From Stenotrophomonas raiganjensis (SeqCode) (GTDB lineage Bacteria; Pseudomonadota; Gammaproteobacteria; Xanthomonadales; Xanthomonadaceae), in contig NZ_JAUTXR010000165.1 of NCBI RefSeq assembly GCF_030658505.1, forward strand, positions 1 to 57,176: 57,176 nt of DNA. The letters run 5' to 3'. The first letter of the stretch is position 1. The number at the start of each line of letters is the position of its first letter. A program made the position numbers and the translations under genes. The notes under the pieces are model-generated. The model saw nothing but the letters and a program-made list of their open reading frames with translations, did no database searches and was not told the DNA's origin. Positions 51,301-57,176 of this stretch are shown here, in pieces.

Positions 51301-51861
51301 ATGAGCCGCACCGCTTCTCCCAGAGCCCGTTCCACCGATCCGGCAGTGCCGCGCCGCAACGGCCAGCCGCGGGTGCTCAGCCGGGGCGACCTGCGCCTGC
51401 TGGTACTGGCCCTGATCGGCGAGCAGCCGCGCCACGGCTACGAGCTGATGCAGCTGATCAGCAACCAGTTCATGCAGGCCTACACGCCCAGCGCCGGCAC
51501 CATGTACCCGCTGCTGGCCAGCTTCGAGCAGGCCGGCTGGATCGAGGCCGAGGAAGTGGACGGCAAGCGGATCTTCCGTATCACCACCGCCGGCGAGTTC
51601 GAGCTGAAGGTGCAGCGCACCCAGGTACGCCTGGCGCAGCGGCGTGCCTTCGATCGTGCCCGCGAGATCACCAAGGCCTCGCTGCCACCGCCACTGGCCG
51701 GCGCCCTGCGCGAGTTCAAGCGGGCGCTGGTGCACCACCACGGCCGCTGGGCCGAGGGCGAAGCCGAAGAAGTGGCAGCACTGCTGACGCGGGCCTCGGC
51801 CCTGCTCAACGGTACGGCCGGTAACGAGACACCACCGCTTTCAACGACCCAGCCAGACTGA
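51301..51861 (+). CDS. PadR-family regulator (NfeR/YqjI-like)
   Basis: 186 residues. VLSRGDLRLLVLALIGEQPR, HGYELMQLISNQF, GTMYPLLASFEQAGWIEAEE and KRIFRITTAGEFEL form the PadR winged helix; a C-terminal helix contains HHHGRWAEGEAEE. In E. coli the related NfeR (YqjI) represses the ferric-reductase gene yqjH (nfeF) in response to Ni/Fe status; here the reductase follows directly. The His-rich N-terminal extension of E. coli YqjI is absent; three consecutive His occur near residue 142. No Shine-Dalgarno is present because the palindromic operator reaches almost to the ATG. Confidence 0.85.
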   Translation: MSRTASPRARSTDPAVPRRNGQPRVLSRGDLRLLVLALIGEQPRHGYELMQLISNQFMQAYTPSAGTMYPLLASFEQAGWIEAEEVDGKRIFRITTAGEFELKVQRTQVRLAQRRAFDRAREITKASLPPPLAGALREFKRALVHHHGRWAEGEAEEVAALLTRASALLNGTAGNETPPLSTTQPD

Positions 51862-51921
51862 CGCCAGCCAGGTCCTCCCCTACGCCGCGCAGCACTGCGC
51901 GACACCTTTGCAGGTATTCCC

Positions 51922-52719
51922 ATGACCGAACACAACAACACGCGCCTGCGCCTGGACGTGCGCTTCCGTGAACTGACCGTGCTGCGCACCGAAGAGGTCA
52001 CCCCGCTGATGCGCCGCATCGTGCTGGGTGGCGCCGAACTGGCCGGTTTCGATTCGCCCGGCGCCGACGACCACGTCAAGCTGTTCTTCCCCAACAGCAG
52101 CGGCGAAATGGTGCTGCCGGTGGTCACCGCCGAGGGCCGCAGCTACCCGGAGGGCAAGGAGCCCTCGCCCGCCCGCGACTACACCCCGCGCTGGTGGGAC
52201 CACGAGACCGGCGAGCTGGCCATCGACTTCGTGCTGCACGACCAGGGCATTGCCGGGCCGTGGGCCGAACGCGCGCAGCCGGGCGACACCCTGGTGATCG
52301 GCGGCCCGCGCGGCTCGTTCGTGGTGGCCGACACCTACGACGCCTATGTGCTGATCGGCGATGAAACCGCGCTGCCGGCCATCGCCCGCTGGCTGGACGT
52401 GCTGCCGGAGGATGCCGAGGTGCAGGCCTTCATCGAAGTGAGCGACGAAGCCGAACGCCAGGACCTGCCGCAGTACGAGAACGTGCGCATCCACTGGCTG
52501 GAGCGCAACGGCTTCCCGGCCGCCAGTAGCACGCTGCTGGAAGACATGCTGACCGACTTCGAGGCACCGGATGGCGATGTCTACTACTGGATCGCCACCG
52601 AGTCGCGCCGCGCGCGGATGATGCGCAAGTTCATCGAAGGCCACCTGGGCGTGCCGCGCGACTGGATCCGCTCGACCGGCTACTGGAAGGCCCACCCGGA
52701 CGAAACCGACGGCGATTGA
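51922..52719 (+). CDS. Siderophore-interacting NADPH-dependent ferric reductase (NfeF/ViuB-like)
   Basis: 265 residues. RRIVLGGAELAGFDSPGADD then HVKLFF is the FAD-binding start of SIP proteins. ARDYTPRWWDHETGELAIDF contains the R-x-Y-(T/S) flavin motif, FVLHDQGIAGPWAERAQPGD is family-specific, and LIGDETALPAIARWL is the NAD(P)H site. GYWKAHPDE at the end is the YWKxG-type C-terminus. It releases iron from ferric siderophores by reduction in the cytoplasm. Lies 60 bp after the PadR gene and is probably its target. Confidence 0.92.
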   Translation: MTEHNNTRLRLDVRFRELTVLRTEEVTPLMRRIVLGGAELAGFDSPGADDHVKLFFPNSSGEMVLPVVTAEGRSYPEGKEPSPARDYTPRWWDHETGELAIDFVLHDQGIAGPWAERAQPGDTLVIGGPRGSFVVADTYDAYVLIGDETALPAIARWLDVLPEDAEVQAFIEVSDEAERQDLPQYENVRIHWLERNGFPAASSTLLEDMLTDFEAPDGDVYYWIATESRRARMMRKFIEGHLGVPRDWIRSTGYWKAHPDETDGD

Positions 52720-52729
52720 TCAAAAGGCG

Positions 52730-52847
52730 GTGGGTGTGGACCGTTGGTCCGCACGCCTTTGACCCTGTAGAGCCGAGCCCACGCTCGGCTGCTGTTCGAT
52801 CCACCCTCGCGCTACGCGCGATGAGCCGAGCATGGGCTCGGCTCTAC
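52730..52847. repeat. SMAG REP dimer plus a related unit
   Basis: 52730-52756: GTGGGTGTGGACCGTTGGTC type. 52767-52791 forward GTAGAGCCGAGCCCACGCTC and 52823-52847 reverse partner form an inverted dimer. The GTAG of the reverse unit gives the stop codon of the minus gene at 52844. Confidence 0.9.
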
Positions 52848-53683
52848 AGGGGGCCCTCGGCCACGCCGTCCGCACGCTCCTCCCGATGGGTCGTGCCGGC
52901 CGCGCTGGATGCCACCTGCCGCGTCCACCCGAACCGGTGCGCGGCCCAGATCTCCAGCGCCACCAGCAGCGCGATGACCAGCAGCGGCAGCAGCAGCCCG
53001 AAGTACACGCCGGGCATCATGCCGTTGATCTGCGCCTTCACCAGCCGCAGCACGCCACGGGTATGCAGCAGCTCATCCACGTGCATGGTCAGCGCTTCGC
53101 GCACCACCTTCGGCTCCAGGCCGATCGCACCGGCCTTGTCCACCAGCGTGTCCTGCACCATGCCGCGCAGCAGGCCTTCGCGCACTTTGCCGATCACCCA
53201 ACCGGTGCCACGCGCCAACGGGCCATTGCCAAGACGATCAAGACCGGGCAATGGATGTTCGCTGAGGTAGGCCGAGGCGATCGTGTCGGCCACGTCACCC
53301 ACCGTACCCTGGCTGCGCAGTGCCTCGCGCATGCGCGGGTCATCCAGCGAGTCGGTGAAGCCTTCGCTCCACCCTGCCACCAGCGTCTGCAGGTGCGGCT
53401 GGAAGTAGTCGAGCTGCTTGAACAGCGCGCGGTGCGCACCCGCAGTAAAGCCCAGCTGCAGGCCGAAGAAGGCGGTGGCCAGTGGCAGCAGCACCACGTA
53501 GCTGGCCAGCAGCCAGTGATGCCAGCGCTTGCGCCGTTGCAGCCAACCGCGGCGTTGCAGCCAGCGCCAGGCGAAGATGCCCAGCACCAGGCCAAGCAGC
53601 GTGCCGAGCAGGCTGCCGCCCACCAGATCGAGCACGCTCAGGCCCGACCAGAATTCGTTCAACCAGTACTGCGCGTCCTGCAT
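52844..53683 (-). CDS. Membrane protein with two terminal helices, hypothetical
   Basis: 279 residues. Helices near the N-terminus (LLGTLLGLVLGIFAWRWLQR, WLLASYVVLLPLATAFFGLQ) and C-terminus (GVYFGLLLPLLVIALLVALE) flank a helical periplasmic domain of about 130 residues (RALFKQLDYFQPHLQTLVAG, KAGAIGLEPKVVREALTMHV). No known family. The gene lies between two nearly identical SMAG dimers, and its last codons and TAG stop come from the downstream one. Confidence 0.65.
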   Translation of the reverse strand: MQDAQYWLNEFWSGLSVLDLVGGSLLGTLLGLVLGIFAWRWLQRRGWLQRRKRWHHWLLASYVVLLPLATAFFGLQLGFTAGAHRALFKQLDYFQPHLQTLVAGWSEGFTDSLDDPRMREALRSQGTVGDVADTIASAYLSEHPLPGLDRLGNGPLARGTGWVIGKVREGLLRGMVQDTLVDKAGAIGLEPKVVREALTMHVDELLHTRGVLRLVKAQINGMMPGVYFGLLLPLLVIALLVALEIWAAHRFGWTRQVASSAAGTTHREERADGVAEGPL

Positions 53684-53718
53684 GGATCTTCCTTCCGTGG
53701 GTGATACAGCGGGCTATT

Positions 53719-53810
53719 GTAGAGCCGAGCCCACGCTCGGCTGCTTTTCGTTCCGCCATCGGAGGCCCCTCGCGCTGCGCGCGATGAGCCGAGCATGGGC
53801 TCGGCTCTAC
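53719..53810. repeat. Second SMAG inverted dimer
   Basis: Same structure as 52767-52847: GTAGAGCCGAGCCCACGCTC forward, spacer with CGCGCTGCGCGCGATGAG, reverse partner ending CTCTAC at 53810. The spacer sequence is also similar between the two dimers. Confidence 0.9.
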
Positions 53811-53892
53811 AGGGATTGCGCCACCCGGTTCAAGGCATCAGCCGCCAAGCAATGCGACAATCGCGCTCCTTTCCTGCAGCAACGAGGCCCAC

Positions 53893-54294
53893 ATGGCCAA
53901 ACTGACCCTGGCCAGCGTGGACGCGCTGCGTACCCGCTTCGCCGATGACGCCGCCTGCGATGCGGCGCTGGCGGCTTTCGCCGACGCCAGCGCATTGCGC
54001 GCGCCGCTGCGTGAGCTGGTAGCCGCGCAGCACCGCTACCTGCAGGCCGAGTTCGAAGTGGCGCAGGTAGCCGATGTGCTGCGCCGCGACCAGAAATACG
54101 CGCCGGTGGGCCGGCCTTCGATCAACATCGTGCAGCTGCGCAAGCAGCAGGCGGCAACCAAGCAGGCGGCGCTGATCGCCCGCCAGGTGGTGGCGCAGGC
54201 CGCGCAGACCTTCGTGCGCGTAAGCGGGCTGGTGGTGAAGGCCAAGCAGAGCCCGAGCGAAGCGTGTGGAGTGTGGTTGGGCGCGCTGCGCTGA
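53893..54294 (+). CDS. Conserved-looking cytoplasmic helical protein
   Basis: 133 residues, MAKLTLASVDALRTRFADDA. Entirely alpha-helical and Ala-rich; SINIVQLRKQQAATKQAALI is a likely coiled coil. No cofactor or catalytic motif and no named family. CGAGG about 8 bp upstream of the ATG. Flanked by SMAG repeats on both sides. Confidence 0.6.
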   Translation: MAKLTLASVDALRTRFADDAACDAALAAFADASALRAPLRELVAAQHRYLQAEFEVAQVADVLRRDQKYAPVGRPSINIVQLRKQQAATKQAALIARQVVAQAAQTFVRVSGLVVKAKQSPSEACGVWLGALR

Positions 54295-54298
54295 AGGA

Positions 54299-54376
54299 TC
54301 GTGCGGACCAACGGTCCGCACCCACCCGATGCAGGTTGGCACCTGCCGGGTAGTGCTGGCCGCTGGCCGGCAACCC
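54299..54376 (+). repeat. SMAG-type REPs
   Basis: 54302-54322: GTGCGGACCAACGGTCCGCA hairpin. 54350-54374: GTAG with TGCTGGCCGCTGGCCGGCA. Between converging genes. Confidence 0.75.
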
Positions 54377-54412
54377 CATCGGCATCGGGTACCTCGCATG
54401 CAGAACCCAAAA

Positions 54413-54440
54413 AGAAGGCCCGCTTTTCAGCGGGCCTTCT
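54413..54440. terminator. Bidirectional rho-independent terminator
   Basis: AGAAGGCCCGC-ttttca-GCGGGCCTTCT, an 11-bp perfect stem. The minus side ends in TTTTTGGG (for yceI-like gene); the plus side is only moderately U-rich. Confidence 0.9.
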
Positions 54441-54469
54441 GCCTTCTCACGACGAGTGAGCGGGGTGCA

Positions 54470-55177
54470 TCAAGCCGCCGGCTTTTCGCCGGTGGCTTCG
54501 GTGGTGATGCGGATCTTCACTTCATCGCTGACGTTCGGGGCATACGCGCCGACGCCGAAATCGCTGCGCTTCAGGGTGGTGGTGGCATCGAAGCCAGCCG
54601 CCGGAACCTTGGCCATCGGGTGCTCGCCGCCGCCGTTGACGGTGACGTCCAGGGTGACCGGCTTGGTGATGCCCTTGATGGTCAGGTCGCCGGTGACGGT
54701 CAGCTTGTTGGTGCCAGCGGCTTCCACCTTGGTGCTCTTGAAGGTGGCATCGGCGAACTTGGCAGCGTCGAAGAAGTCGGCGCTCTTCAGGTGCTCGTCG
54801 AACTTGGCGGTGAAGCTGTTCAGGCCGCTCAGCGGCAGCTTCACTTCCACGGTGGACTTGGTCACGTCTTCGGCGTTGTACACCAGGGTGCCTTCAACGT
54901 TGCCGAAGTGCGCGCTGGGGTTGGAGAAGCCGAAGTGGCTCCACTGCGCCAGCACGTCGGTGTGGCTCGGGTCCAGCTTGTAGGTGCCCGAGGCGATCTT
55001 GATCGCTTCAGCAGCCGGCGCCGCAGCGGCGGCATCAGCAGCCGGGGTGGCAGCCTGCTCGGTGGTGGCCGGGGCGGCGGCGTCGGCAGCCGGGGCAGCG
55101 GTGTCGGCCGGCTTGGAGCAGGCGGCGATGGCCAGGGTCAGGGCCAGCGGCAGCAGCAGTTTACGGGTGGCGCTCAT
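54470..55177 (-). CDS. YceI-family lipoprotein
   Basis: 235 residues with lipobox ALTLAIAAC-SKP (Cys20). A low-complexity Ala/Pro/Thr linker (about 22-60) precedes the YceI lipocalin-like barrel: GTYKLDPSHTDVLAQWSHFG, AKFDEHLKSADFFDAAKFAD, ATFKSTKV, GDLTIKGITKPVTLDVTVNG, LKRSDFGVGAY. YceI domains bind polyisoprenoids in the periplasm. Ser after Cys favours outer-membrane sorting. 86 bp downstream of rutE on the same strand and followed by a strong terminator; it may be cotranscribed. Confidence 0.93.
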   Translation of the reverse strand: MSATRKLLLPLALTLAIAACSKPADTAAPAADAAAPATTEQAATPAADAAAAAPAAEAIKIASGTYKLDPSHTDVLAQWSHFGFSNPSAHFGNVEGTLVYNAEDVTKSTVEVKLPLSGLNSFTAKFDEHLKSADFFDAAKFADATFKSTKVEAAGTNKLTVTGDLTIKGITKPVTLDVTVNGGGEHPMAKVPAAGFDATTTLKRSDFGVGAYAPNVSDEVKIRITTEATGEKPAA

Positions 55178-55263
55178 CTGAGGAACTCTCCGGATCGTAG
55201 GGTGGGTACACGGTGCAGCAAGAGCCCGCCGCGGGAGGGCGGGCCCGAAACCGATACAGCGAC

Positions 55264-55854
55264 TTATGCGATGCGCGCCGCTTCGTCGAACGACAGGCGC
55301 GGCAGGCGCGGGAACAGGCCCGCCGGGTCACCGTAACCCAGGTTGACCAGGAAATTCGACTTGATGGAGGTACCCGCGAAGAAGGCTTCGTCGACCTTGG
55401 CCGGGTCGAAGCCGGACATCGGGCCGGCATCCAGGCCCAGCGCGCGCGCGGCCAGGATCAGGTAGGCCCCCTGCAGGCTGCCGTTGCGGATGGCGGCTTC
55501 GTGGCGGCCTTCCTGCGGGCCGTCGAACCAGGCCTTGGCATCGGTGTGCGGGAACAGGTAGGGCAGCTTTTCGTGGAAGTCCAGGTCGAAACCGATGATG
55601 GCGGTGACCGGGGCGGCCATGGTCTTTGCCAGGTTGCCTTCGGACAGGGCCGGGGCCAGCTTGTCCTTGGCTTCCTTCGAGGTGACGAAGACGAAGCGGG
55701 CCGGCGTGGTGTTGGCCGCGGTCGGGCCCCACTTCACCAGGTCGTACAGCTCCTGCAGCAGGCTGGCCGGGACCGGCTTGTCGAGGAAGGCGTTCTGGGT
55801 ACGGGCAGTGCGGAACAGCTGATCAAGGGCAGCAGCGTCGAGCGCGTGGGACAT
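55264..55854 (-). CDS. rutE: RutE-like nitroreductase (malonic semialdehyde reductase)
   Basis: 196 residues, the same length as E. coli RutE and collinear with it: [100 protein letters not shown]. An FMN-dependent nitroreductase-fold enzyme. In E. coli it reduces malonic semialdehyde to 3-hydroxypropionate in uracil degradation. No other rut genes are nearby, so a separate aldehyde- or quinone-reducing role is likely. Divergent from the ELM1-like gene. Confidence 0.92.
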   Translation of the reverse strand: MSHALDAAALDQLFRTARTQNAFLDKPVPASLLQELYDLVKWGPTAANTTPARFVFVTSKEAKDKLAPALSEGNLAKTMAAPVTAIIGFDLDFHEKLPYLFPHTDAKAWFDGPQEGRHEAAIRNGSLQGAYLILAARALGLDAGPMSGFDPAKVDEAFFAGTSIKSNFLVNLGYGDPAGLFPRLPRLSFDEAARIA

Positions 55855-55974
55855 CGGTGGATCTCCAGGGCGGCGAAGGGAAGTCAGTGCCCGCGGGCGG
55901 CGCGGGGCGAATCGACGAGCCGCAGTGTAGAGTGTCGCGACTGTTGCAACACCCAGCAGGGCTGAAACGAATTA

Positions 55975-56940
55975 ATGCCAATGGTGAAACGATCGAGCGC
56001 GCCCTGGACGGTGACTGACGGCCGCGCGGGCAATGTCCGCCAGGCGGTCGCGCTGGCCTCGGCGCTGCGCCTGGGCACCCATCGGCCGCTGGCCCTGCAG
56101 CCGCGCGCCCCCTGGCGTTGGGTGTCGCCGCGGCGCCTGCCCGGCGATGTGAACGGCTACGGCGAGGCTTTCGCGTCACTGGCCGCCGAGGCCCCGGCGC
56201 TGGCGATCGGCTGTGGCCGCCAGGCCGCCGGCGCCCTGCGCGTGCTGCGCGCACGCGGCAGCCAGGTGGTGCAGATCCTCGACCCGCGCATCGGCGCCCG
56301 CCATTGGGATGTGGTGGTGGTGCCCGAGCACGATGCCCTGCGTGGCAGCAACGTGCTGACCCTGCTCGGCAGCCTCAACCCGGTGGACGACGACTGGTTG
56401 GCCTGGGGCCGCGCCGCGTTTGCCGGCTTCAGTACCCTGCCCGGCCCACGTACCGCGCTGCTGGTGGGCGGGCCGACGCCGCTGGCACCGTGGGACGAAG
56501 CGGCGATGGTTCGCGTGTTCCAGGCACTGGCCGAGCAGATCCGCAGCGAAGGCGGCAGCCTGCTGGCGACCACCTCGCGGCGCACGCCGCCAGCGTTGGC
56601 CGAGATCCTGCGCGCGAAATTCGCCGACCTGCCGCACGTGATCTGGGGCGATGGCGGCGATGGCGTGAACCCGTATGGGGGCCTGCTCGGCTGGGCCAAT
56701 CGCGTGGTGGTCTCGCCGGATTCGGTGAACCTGCTCTCTGAAGCCTGCGCCACGCGCATGCCGGTGATGGTGGCGCTGGCCGATACCGCGCAGGGCCGTC
56801 TGGCCCGCTTCCAGCGGCAGCTGCGCGAGCGCGGCCGGTTGCAGCCCCACTGGCTGGACTGGCAGTACGACCGCATCGAGCCACTGCGCGAGACCGCGCG
56901 GGTGGCCGCGGAAGCGAAAATGCGGCTGGCCTTGGCGTAG
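55975..56940 (+). CDS. ELM1-like (mitochondrial fission ELM1 family) protein
   Basis: 321 residues. VTDGRAGNVRQAVALASALR is the family start, with AIGCGRQAAGALRVLRARGS, VVQILDPRIGARHWDVVVVP and VVVSPDSVNLLSEACATRMP. It belongs to the ELM1 family of GT-B-like (nucleotide-sugar-type) proteins: bacterial members are often near LPS genes, and plant ELM1 recruits DRP3A to mitochondria. Enzymatic activity is undemonstrated. ATGs at 55975 or 55981 are possible. A GC-rich palindrome (GGGGCGCGCCCC) follows at about 56953. Confidence 0.85.
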   Translation: MPMVKRSSAPWTVTDGRAGNVRQAVALASALRLGTHRPLALQPRAPWRWVSPRRLPGDVNGYGEAFASLAAEAPALAIGCGRQAAGALRVLRARGSQVVQILDPRIGARHWDVVVVPEHDALRGSNVLTLLGSLNPVDDDWLAWGRAAFAGFSTLPGPRTALLVGGPTPLAPWDEAAMVRVFQALAEQIRSEGGSLLATTSRRTPPALAEILRAKFADLPHVIWGDGGDGVNPYGGLLGWANRVVVSPDSVNLLSEACATRMPVMVALADTAQGRLARFQRQLRERGRLQPHWLDWQYDRIEPLRETARVAAEAKMRLALA

Positions 56941-56969
56941 TGCCGGGGGGCGGGGCGCGCCCCCGCACC

Positions 56970-57077
56970 CGGAGACAGACACCCCACCAGGGCGCGGATC
57001 AGGATGCCGCCGATGCGCGGCGATTCGTAGTCGTTGTCGATGACAATGACCGGGTAATCCAGGGACTTGAAGTACAC
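56970..57077 (-). pseudogene. 5' fragment of an Orn/Lys/Arg decarboxylase-like gene
   Basis: From a GTG at 57077 with AAGGAG upstream the minus strand encodes MYFKSLDYPVIVIDNDYESP, then RIGGILIRALVG. This resembles the N-terminal wing of group III PLP decarboxylases such as Pseudomonas LdcA (from memory). After about 33 codons similarity ends and the frame runs antisense through the ELM1-like gene. The rest of the gene is missing, so this is a truncated fragment. Confidence 0.55.
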
Positions 57078-57095
57078 GTTGATTCTCCTTGTAAC

Positions 57096-57176
57096 TCAGG
57101 AACGCTGGGCGCCGGCGCTGATCGCCGAAGCCTCGCGGGCGCGCTGCCGCTGCTGGCGGCGCTCCTCGCTGAAGAA
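57096..57176 (-). CDS. 3' end of an unidentified gene
   Basis: The minus strand reads FFSEERRQQRQRAREASAIS, then AGAQRS and TGA at 57096-57098. A highly charged, helix-forming C-terminus; too short to identify. It ends 18 bp before the GTG of the decarboxylase-like fragment, indicating cotranscription. The gene runs off the right edge. Confidence 0.55.
   Translation of the reverse strand, partial: FFSEERRQQRQRAREASAISAGAQRS

Noticed and set aside
55264..55854. A rut pyrimidine-degradation operon
   Set aside because: Only the RutE-like reductase is present; neighbours are YceI and ELM1-like genes.

Overview
Organism. The window is high-GC gammaproteobacterial DNA, almost certainly Stenotrophomonas (S. 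maltophilia group). The best evidence is the dense set of SMAG-type REP elements: a GTAG head followed by an imperfect hairpin such as ATCCACGCCATGCGTGGAT, GAGCCGAGCCCATGCTCGGC or TGCCGGCCGCTGGCCGGCA. The core genes (aceE, cycA, the NfeF-like ferric reductase, YceI, ELM1-like protein) fit a xanthomonad. No rRNA, tRNA or CRISPR array was seen.

Layout. 1-9 kb: a 5'-truncated ABC1-kinase fragment at the edge, then a YciI protein, an NHL-repeat protein carrying an M23-like domain, a TPR-like secreted protein, a lytic transglycosylase, CycA and a CSS-type EAL phosphodiesterase. 9-13 kb: a serine hydrolase/MFS operon divergent from a LysR regulator. 13-18 kb: an ABC-F protein with an attenuator-like leader, then metal homeostasis (COG0523 GTPase and MerC-like protein sharing a Zur box; DmeR/DmeF divergent pair with its own operator). 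18-25 kb: small envelope proteins, a methyltransferase, a polysaccharide deacetylase, KptA and an alpha/beta hydrolase. 25-27 kb: a lower-GC insert with an EVE-HNH protein. 27-30 kb: a YncE-like propeller and a membrane protein.

Accessory region (30-48 kb). It starts with a tightly packed minus-strand type VI secretion cargo operon: PAAR spike, DUF4123 adaptor, small co-adaptor, Tox-REase-5 toxin, Imm52 immunity, Tdi1/GAD-like immunity. Next come a scarred interval of small genes, repeated cassettes, a PD-(D/E)XK-like protein and an IS3 remnant. A minus-strand set WYL regulator -> Gly/Ala-rich hydrophobic protein -> HNH-like nuclease with a membrane-type C-terminus -> YkgJ follows; I regard it as the best candidate for an undescribed defence or conflict system. 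Finally there are an SRA-like/HNH protein, a KAP P-loop NTPase and a Sll1717-type P-loop ATPase, all with lower GC than their surroundings, next to aceE.

48-57 kb returns to core genes: aceE with a strong terminator, a PadR/NfeR-like regulator with a siderophore-interacting ferric reductase, several conserved hypotheticals, YceI, RutE and an ELM1-like protein. At the right edge is a truncated 5' fragment resembling an Orn/Lys/Arg decarboxylase.

Limits. Family names come from recognising motifs by eye, without database searches. Operators, promoters and terminators are read from sequence symmetry only.
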